NCBI GenBank assembly: GCA_013205605.1
Contig: JABMMK010000250.1
Coordinates: 1-12,009 of the forward strand
DNA from: Cytophagales bacterium
GTDB lineage: Bacteria > Bacteroidota > Bacteroidia > Cytophagales > Spirosomataceae
Reading direction: 5' to 3'
Length of the DNA stretch: 12,009 nt
In this document: one piece after another, positions 7,626 through 12,009 of the stretch
Position numbering within the stretch: the stretch's first letter is position 1
How the letters are laid out: each line of letters opens with the position of its first letter
The notes under the pieces: model-generated
Told to the model about the DNA's origin: nothing
What the model saw: only the letters and a program-made list of their open reading frames with translations
The model's database searches: none
Position numbers and translations under genes: made by a program

Positions 7626-8351
7626 TTATTTTTGTTTTTGCCCTATATAAATGGAGCAAATTCCACCCGTCATGGGTATCCAATTCGTTTCTGAATAACC
7701 TACGGATTTAAATATTTGAATAAATTCTGGCCCATCTGGAAACGCCTTAACAGATTCTGGTAAATAGGTATATGCGGAAGGATCCTTAGAAATCATTTTG
7801 CCTAAAAATGGAAGGCAATATTTAGAATAAAAGGTATATAATTGCTTCATTGGAAATTTACGCGGATTTGAAAATTCAAGAATCAAGCAATAGCCTCCTG
7901 GTTTGGTCACCCGAAACATGTCGCTCAATCCTTTTTGTAAATTTTCGAAATTCCTTACTCCAAAACTAACGATGACCGCATCAAAACTATTGTCCGAGAA
8001 GGGAAGTTTTTCCGAATCCCCTTTTTGCAATTGGATTGTTTTCTCCAACCCCATTTTTTTGATTTTCTCTTGGCCGAACGAAAGCATGCCTTCGGATATA
8101 TCCACGCCTACAATCTTTTCGGGATTTATTTTTAAAGCTTCAATGGCAAAGTCGCCCGTGCCGGTGGCAATATCTAACATGGTTTTGATACCCTTGTTTT
8201 GAAGTAATTTTATCGCTTTTTTCCTCCAAATAATATCGATTCCACCGCTCAATAGATGATTTAAGAAATCATATTGAGGGGAAATAGTATTGAACATGTT
8301 GGCAACTTGTTCTTTCTTACTTTTGGATTGGTCTTTGTAGGGTACAACCAT
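7626..8351 (-). CDS. ubiE: Demethylmenaquinone methyltransferase, UbiE/MenG
   Basis: 241 residues from the ATG at 8351, the usual family length. The N-terminus MVVPYKDQSKSKKEQVANMF and SPQYDFLNHLLSGGIDIIWR (about 24-43) are characteristic. The SAM-binding glycine loop is MLDIATGTGDF (58-68), the acidic end of strand 2 is VGVDIS (81-86), and the family signature is VSFGVRNFENLQKGLSDMFR (128-147), followed by KPGGYCLILEFSNP. The enzyme transfers a methyl group from SAM to demethylmenaquinone in the last step of menaquinone synthesis. Menaquinone is the normal quinone of Bacteroidota, so the MenG activity is the expected one; the ubiquinone activity of the E. coli enzyme probably does not apply. 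porT follows after 2 bp and is probably cotranscribed. Confidence 0.95.
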   Translation of the reverse strand: MVVPYKDQSKSKKEQVANMFNTISPQYDFLNHLLSGGIDIIWRKKAIKLLQNKGIKTMLDIATGTGDFAIEALKINPEKIVGVDISEGMLSFGQEKIKKMGLEKTIQLQKGDSEKLPFSDNSFDAVIVSFGVRNFENLQKGLSDMFRVTKPGGYCLILEFSNPRKFPMKQLYTFYSKYCLPFLGKMISKDPSAYTYLPESVKAFPDGPEFIQIFKSVGYSETNWIPMTGGICSIYIGQKQK

Positions 8352-8363
8352 AATTTATTTTTG

Positions 8364-8390
8364 TTCTAATTAATTTAACCTGAATTAGAA
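8364..8390 (-). repeat. Inverted repeat in the ubiE leader
   Basis: TTCTAATT (8364-8371) and AATTAGAA (8383-8390) are perfect 8-bp inverted arms with an 11-bp spacer. On the transcribed strand the hairpin ends 12 nt before the ubiE ATG. The arms are AT-rich and no T-run follows, so it is a poor terminator; it could be a weak leader hairpin, a protein site, or chance. Confidence 0.3.
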
Positions 8391-8402
8391 ATAATTGTTG
8401 TG

Positions 8403-8410
8403 CAAAATTA
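8403..8410 (-). promoter_or_regulatory. Bacteroidota -7 promoter box TAATTTTG for ubiE-porT
   Basis: On the minus strand this reads TAATTTTG, an exact TAnnTTTG match, 51 bp upstream of the ubiE ATG and in the only sizeable gap (74 bp) of the minus-strand gene run. It suggests ubiE-porT can be transcribed separately from the kinase and carrier genes. A clear -33 element is not seen. Confidence 0.4.
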
Positions 8411-8425
8411 CCGATTTTATTTGGT

Positions 8426-9355
8426 TTAAACCGTTGACATATGGAAAATGCCCACTAATAGCCACATGAGCGTAAAGCTGATGAGCATTGAAAAATTAAC
8501 TAAAGCAGCTGCTATCCCTGTATCGAAATCAAACTCATCTGAATAGGTGATCAGCGTCATAGCTGCAGGCAGAATTAAGCAAATCAATAGCATATTGCGG
8601 TAAGCGTCGCTAAAGGGCAAAAGATAATATAAAGTCAAGCCCACACTCAAGCCTAATACGTACCTTAAAGCGAGTACTTGGAAAACTTTTTGGAATGATT
8701 TTTTCGGCAAACGGACACTAAAATAAATTCCCATCAATAATAATACCATGGGTTTATTGCCTTTTGAAATCGTTTCAATCACATCTAAAGGAATCACAGG
8801 GATACTAATCATAGCTAGATTGCAAGTTAATCCTAGGATCATGGCTTGTAATGGCGGAAGGGTTAACACTTTTGTGGCGATGGCTTTGGCAGGGTTTTTA
8901 TCTTGATGTTTGGAAGATAAATAGGTTCCCATAGCATAATTAACGATAAAATTGATGAACGAATTTCCTAAGTCAAACATGATCGCATAAGTAAGGCCTT
9001 CCCATCCCCATACCCCTTCGATGAGCGGGTAGGCGAATAATCCTAAATTGAAGCCCGCGCTTCCCATGGTCATAATTCCTCGATAAGCAGGATCTTCTTT
9101 TTTGAAAATTAGAAATCCTATAATGGATGACATGCTTCCAAATAGGGCACAAATAATAGGCATCCAGATTAATTCAGCTCTAAGATCTACCTTAATCATG
9201 GTGATAAATACCAAAGCGGGGAATGTGGTGTGCATTAAAAAATTTGAAATCGCCTTTCCATCGCTGGTTTTGATGAAGCCAAAACTTTTTAACAGATATC
9301 CAAGAATTATAATAGCTAATGCGGAACCAAAAACTACGTTAGGCGAATTCATCAT
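8426..9355 (-). CDS. AEC (auxin efflux carrier) family transporter
   Basis: 309 residues, very hydrophobic, with about ten predicted membrane segments in two halves, and the usual length for bacterial AEC permeases. Typical features are the N-terminal segment ending LGYLLKSFGFI, LMHTTFPALVFITMI (40-54) with the conserved FPALVF, and GSAGFNLGLFAYPLIEG followed by MFDLGNSFINFIV (98-138); a broken helix with N/G residues is usual for this fold. Bacterial members often move small organic acids such as malate across the inner membrane, but no substrate can be assigned here. The ATG at 9355 overlaps the TGA of the upstream histidine kinase (ATGA); a second ATG directly follows at 9352. The overlap implies coupled expression with the kinase. 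Confidence 0.87.
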   Translation of the reverse strand: MMNSPNVVFGSALAIIILGYLLKSFGFIKTSDGKAISNFLMHTTFPALVFITMIKVDLRAELIWMPIICALFGSMSSIIGFLIFKKEDPAYRGIMTMGSAGFNLGLFAYPLIEGVWGWEGLTYAIMFDLGNSFINFIVNYAMGTYLSSKHQDKNPAKAIATKVLTLPPLQAMILGLTCNLAMISIPVIPLDVIETISKGNKPMVLLLMGIYFSVRLPKKSFQKVFQVLALRYVLGLSVGLTLYYLLPFSDAYRNMLLICLILPAAMTLITYSDEFDFDTGIAAALVNFSMLISFTLMWLLVGIFHMSTV

Positions 9356-10554
9356 GATGGTTTAGGCAATACGATTCTAAATGTACTTCCTTTATTTAGC
9401 TCGGTAGATTTCAATGTTAATTTACCTTCATGGTAATTTTCGACGATTCGTTTCGCTAAAGTAAGTCCTAGGCCCCAACCTCGTTTTTTGGTACTAAAGC
9501 CGGGTGAAAATATTTTTGAGGTGTTTTTGGGGCTTATCCCCTTTCCAGAATCTGAAATCTCGATGACCAATTGGTTTAACTTTCCCTCAAATAAATGAAT
9601 GTGTATTTGTCCTGTTCCCCCCATTGCGTCAACTCCATTTTTACAAATGTTTTCAATCACCCATTCAAATAGGTATTTATTGATATTGGCCGATTGATCT
9701 GGTAACAAACTAGATTGAATGTCAATGGTCACTTTGGTCGAAATACGTATTTTTAGGTAGTTGATGAAGCTGGATATTAATTCCAATAAATTTTCTTGTT
9801 TCAACACAGGAATCGAACCAATATTAGAAAAACGTGTGGTGATGGTATCCAAACGCTGAATGTCTTTTCCCAATTCAGTCACGATATCAGGATTGATGAG
9901 TGGCTCATTTCGCAAAATTTCGACCCATGCGGTGAGGGAGGAGAGTGGGGTGCCCAACTGGTGAGCCGTTTCTTTCGCTAAACCTACCCACACTTTATTC
10001 TGTTCTGCTCGCCTTGAATAGGAAAAGAAAATATAGCCTAGAAATCCAATGATCAACACAACGGTGAGTTGGGATAATGGATAATACCTCAACAATTTAA
10101 GCAATTTAGAATTTCCATAGTAGATGTATTCCTTTTGAAAACCCATATCCATTTCGATTGGCTTGTTTTTTTCAGCGATAATTTCCTGAAGCTTTAACTT
10201 TAAAACCATTTGCCTTTCATCCATGGTGGACGATTCGTTCAAGGGAATATTAATGGAGTTTAAATGCCCACTACCATCCTTCCAAATCACCGGAATGGTA
10301 TTATTTTCATTGATTTTTTTAATGCGCTCAAAAAAGAAATTGATATCCGCATTTTCATCACTCGTCATTACATAGCGGATTGTTTCTGCATATAACTCGA
10401 TTTGCTGCTTTTCACGCTCCTCTAATTTTGAAACTAATCCATCTGTAAAATAGAGTGAAAATGCCGCCATGATGACTGAAACTGAAAAAAAAGCAATTTT
10501 CAACCAAGTGTCTCGGTTGTAAAAAGCTAGCGGCAAAGAAACTTCTTTAAACAT
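9352..10554 (-). CDS. Membrane-bound sensor histidine kinase, no adjacent response regulator
   Basis: 400 residues. A first membrane segment at about 18-37, an extracytoplasmic sensor region of about 120 residues (38-160) of unrecognised fold, and a second membrane segment at about 161-179. Then the dimerisation/phosphoacceptor box KETAHQLGTPLSSL with His198, and the ATPase domain: N box ENICKNGVDAM (Asn302, Asn306), G1 box DSGKGI (335-340), F region KIFSPGFSTKKRG and G2 box GWGLGL (359-364). All catalytic boxes are present, so an active kinase is expected. The AHQLGTPLSSL form of the H box is common in Bacteroidota. No receiver-domain gene is in the window, so its partner is elsewhere. The ATG at 10554 has no clear Shine-Dalgarno. 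Its end overlaps the AEC carrier gene. Confidence 0.92.
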   Translation of the reverse strand: MFKEVSLPLAFYNRDTWLKIAFFSVSVIMAAFSLYFTDGLVSKLEEREKQQIELYAETIRYVMTSDENADINFFFERIKKINENNTIPVIWKDGSGHLNSINIPLNESSTMDERQMVLKLKLQEIIAEKNKPIEMDMGFQKEYIYYGNSKLLKLLRYYPLSQLTVVLIIGFLGYIFFSYSRRAEQNKVWVGLAKETAHQLGTPLSSLTAWVEILRNEPLINPDIVTELGKDIQRLDTITTRFSNIGSIPVLKQENLLELISSFINYLKIRISTKVTIDIQSSLLPDQSANINKYLFEWVIENICKNGVDAMGGTGQIHIHLFEGKLNQLVIEISDSGKGISPKNTSKIFSPGFSTKKRGWGLGLTLAKRIVENYHEGKLTLKSTELNKGSTFRIVLPKPS

Positions 10555-10616
10555 CTTGCATGAAAGATTTCAGTTCATGGGAACAAAAGTTTTCACTTAT
10601 TACGACCATTCCTCAC

Positions 10617-10682
10617 AAAGTACTCACCGTTTATCCACAAATCAAAAATATTTTTTTTAAAGTACTATGTATAACCAAGTAC
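10617..10682. repeat. Three AAGTAC motifs in the padR/kinase divergent region
   Basis: AAAGTACT occurs at 10617-10624 and again at 10659-10666, exactly 42 bp apart (about four helical turns), and a third AAGTAC lies at 10677-10682. AGTACT is itself palindromic. Same-face spacing and promoter position suggest a protein site, perhaps for PadR or another regulator; this is inference. Confidence 0.4.
10643..10650 (-). promoter_or_regulatory. Bacteroidota -7 promoter box TATTTTTG for the kinase-carrier unit
   Basis: On the minus strand this reads TATTTTTG, matching TAnnTTTG, about 88 bp upstream of the histidine kinase ATG. The surrounding A/T runs make chance matches easier, so the confidence is low. 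Confidence 0.3.
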
Positions 10683-10693
10683 CTTTTATACAT
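10667..10693. promoter_or_regulatory. Perfect inverted repeat ATGTATAA-N11-TTATACAT, candidate PadR operator
   Basis: The arms at 10667-10674 and 10686-10693 are exact inverted complements. The right arm overlaps the padR -7 box, where a bound repressor would block transcription. The outer ATGT...ACAT is the core seen in PadR-type operators, although the classical spacing is 8-10 bp and here it is 19. Autoregulation by PadR is the simplest reading (inference). Confidence 0.5.
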
Positions 10694-10696
10694 TTG
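10689..10696 (+). promoter_or_regulatory. Bacteroidota -7 promoter box TACATTTG for padR-pspC
   Basis: TACATTTG is an exact TAnnTTTG match ending 24 bp before the padR ATG, so transcription would start close to 10703 with a short leader. It overlaps the right arm of the inverted repeat at 10667-10693. Confidence 0.5.
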
Positions 10697-10720
10697 TGCC
10701 AACAAAAAATAAAATAGCCA

Positions 10721-11062
10721 ATGGATATTGAAAATACCAAGGTGCAGATGCGAAAAGGGATTTTGGAATTCTGTATTCTGCAAATTATTTCAAGGGGGGA
10801 GGTTTATGCGTCTACCATGCTAATAGAGCTTACCTCTGCCAAAATCATGGTGGTCGAGGGAACCCTTTATCCTTTATTGACCCGTTTGAAAAATGCAGGT
10901 CTTCTCGATTACAAATGGGTTGAGTCTGTTTCAGGCCCACCCCGAAAATATTATGTATTGACCGAAAAGGGCACTACTTTTTTAAAAGACCTTCATGGAA
11001 CTTGGGATGAGTTGCATGCTTCTGTTTCTCAAATCATTCATCAACAAACACCACAATCATAA
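10721..11062 (+). CDS. PadR family transcriptional regulator
   Basis: 113 residues, the size of the short PadR subfamily. The winged helix covers about residues 8-85: QMRKGILEFCILQIISRGEVYAS, VVEGTLYPLLTRLKNAGLLDY (the recognition helix region, 44-64), and the wing SGPPRKYYVLTEKG (71-84). The C-terminal helix (about 86-108) is the usual dimerisation helix. PadR proteins are mostly repressors that respond to small ligands or to envelope stress. The next gene, 11 bp downstream, encodes a PspC-domain protein, a pairing found throughout Bacteroidota. An inverted repeat overlapping its promoter suggests self-repression. Confidence 0.93.
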   Translation: MDIENTKVQMRKGILEFCILQIISRGEVYASTMLIELTSAKIMVVEGTLYPLLTRLKNAGLLDYKWVESVSGPPRKYYVLTEKGTTFLKDLHGTWDELHASVSQIIHQQTPQS

Positions 11063-11073
11063 ACGAACCGTAT

Positions 11074-12009
11074 ATGAAAAAGACATTATCCATAAACATT
11101 GCTGGCATCGTTTTCCATATTGAGGAAGATGCGTATGCAACCTTAGATACGTACCTTAAATCGATTCATGCTTATTTCAAAAACTTTGAAGGAGCCAAAG
11201 ACATCGTCGACGACATCGAAGCTCGTATTGCGGAAAAATTCTGGAATATCCGCGAAACGGAAAAAACAGAAGCCATCACGCAGGTACATGTAGATGCATT
11301 AATCGCCTCCTTAGGAACGATCGCTGATTTTCAGGAGATCGAAGAGGAAGATGTTAAAAAAGATCAAACCTTTAATGAAGCCCCTAAATCAGTTTTTTCC
11401 AAGTCTTTTCGCCGTGACTTGTCCAATAAAAAATTAGGTGGCGTCGCCTCAGGAATCGCAAACTATTTTGAGATTGATCCTATTTGGGTGCGTGTCATCA
11501 TGGTGGTTGGTTTCTTTGGATTGATTCCGCTATTGTACGTTGGGAATTTTGTTTTTTGGGCTTATGTGATTTGCTGGATCGCAATTCCAGGGGAAATCAA
11601 TGTAGAGGCTAAGTCTTATCGGAAGTTTTACCGTGATCCTGAAAAGAAGGTGATCGGCGGCGTGATGGCTGGAATTGCCGCGTATACGGGTTGGGACATA
11701 GGATTACTCCGCATATTAGCCGTTATTTCATTGTTCTTTTTCGGGTCTGGTGCTTTAGCCTATATTTTTATTTTGGCGATTACCCCTGAGGCTAAATCAT
11801 TAACGGATAAAATGGAAATGACTGGGGAGCCCATTACCTTAGAAAATATTGAACGAAATATTAAAGAAACGGTCCAACCAGATTCAGCGGAGGAAAAACC
11901 CATTACTCGAATTTTACTTTTTCCTTTCCGTGCCTTTGCGGCCATTTTCACAGCATTGAAGCCTATTCTGATGGGTGTTCGTTGGTTTGCTCAATATATT
12001 TCAGGCATC
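11074..12009 (+). CDS. PspC-domain membrane protein with two PspC domains (3' partial)
   Basis: The frame from the ATG at 11074 stays open for 312 codons to the window edge, so the C-terminus is missing. Residues 1 to about 108 are a soluble, acidic region (INIAGIVFHIEEDAYATLDTYL ... DDIEARIAEKFW) seen at the front of Bacteroidota PspC proteins. A first PspC domain at about 117-173 has KKLGGVASGIANYFEIDPIWVR followed by a membrane stretch ending ICWIAIPGE. A second copy at about 190-238 has KKVIGGVMAGIAAYTGWDIGLLR and a second membrane stretch ending ILAITPEA. Further hydrophobic sequence begins near 275. PspC proteins act in membrane-stress responses; a role in sensing or supporting the inner membrane, controlled by the upstream PadR, is likely but not shown here. 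It follows padR by 11 bp in the same operon. Confidence 0.9.
   Translation, partial: MKKTLSINIAGIVFHIEEDAYATLDTYLKSIHAYFKNFEGAKDIVDDIEARIAEKFWNIRETEKTEAITQVHVDALIASLGTIADFQEIEEEDVKKDQTFNEAPKSVFSKSFRRDLSNKKLGGVASGIANYFEIDPIWVRVIMVVGFFGLIPLLYVGNFVFWAYVICWIAIPGEINVEAKSYRKFYRDPEKKVIGGVMAGIAAYTGWDIGLLRILAVISLFFFGSGALAYIFILAITPEAKSLTDKMEMTGEPITLENIERNIKETVQPDSAEEKPITRILLFPFRAFAAIFTALKPILMGVRWFAQYISGI

Noticed and set aside
7624..7683. Extended porT start overlapping ubiE by 58 bp
   Set aside because: The extension is a shadow of the ubiE end and would bury the signal peptide.
8408..8415. TTACCGAT in the ubiE promoter, matching a half-site of the 3535-3564 palindrome
   Set aside because: Only 8 bases on one arm with no second arm; expected by chance about this often in a window of this size.

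Overview
The window reads as chromosomal DNA of a Bacteroidota bacterium, probably a member of the Cytophagales (the order is a guess). The evidence is a PorT-type type IX secretion protein next to ubiE, a NagB fused to an LmbE-like domain, a TonB-dependent receptor paired with a DUF4249 lipoprotein, a PadR-PspC pair, AT-rich intergenic DNA with TAnnTTTG promoter boxes, and few Shine-Dalgarno sequences. No mobile element, CRISPR array, tRNA or rRNA is visible. Two genes run off the ends.

Layout. (1) 1-1370 (+): C-terminal part of a large FAD/Fe-S oxidoreductase. (2) 1372-3488 (-): a two-gene unit, a small HipB/Y4mF-like HTH regulator followed 2 bp later by the NagB-LmbE fusion. (3) 3489-3627: divergent control region with a 30-bp near-perfect palindrome. 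(4) 3628-6932 (+): TonB-dependent receptor and DUF4249 lipoprotein, coupled by a TGATG overlap. (5) 6934-10554 (-): histidine kinase and AEC-family carrier (ATGA overlap), then ubiE/menG and porT (2-bp gap) behind what looks like their own promoter. (6) 10555-10720: second divergent control region with a perfect 8-bp inverted repeat and repeated AAGTAC motifs. (7) 10721-12009 (+): padR and a double-PspC-domain membrane protein, open at the right edge.

How the genes may work together. NagB takes glucosamine-6-phosphate into glycolysis. The TonB/DUF4249 pair is an outer-membrane uptake system of unknown substrate. Because it shares a control region and a strong palindrome with the regulator-nagB unit, a common regulatory link to amino-sugar supply is a reasonable but unproven idea. 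UbiE finishes menaquinone synthesis and PorT serves protein secretion; their adjacency is probably inherited organisation rather than shared function. PadR with PspC is an envelope-stress type regulator/effector pair that probably controls itself.

Most of the window is ordinary core and outer-membrane gene content. The parts most worth a second look are the two divergent control regions, the orphan antitoxin-like regulator in front of nagB, the histidine kinase coupled to a carrier with no response regulator beside it, and the two identical TAAATTA junctions where convergent stop codons are one base apart.
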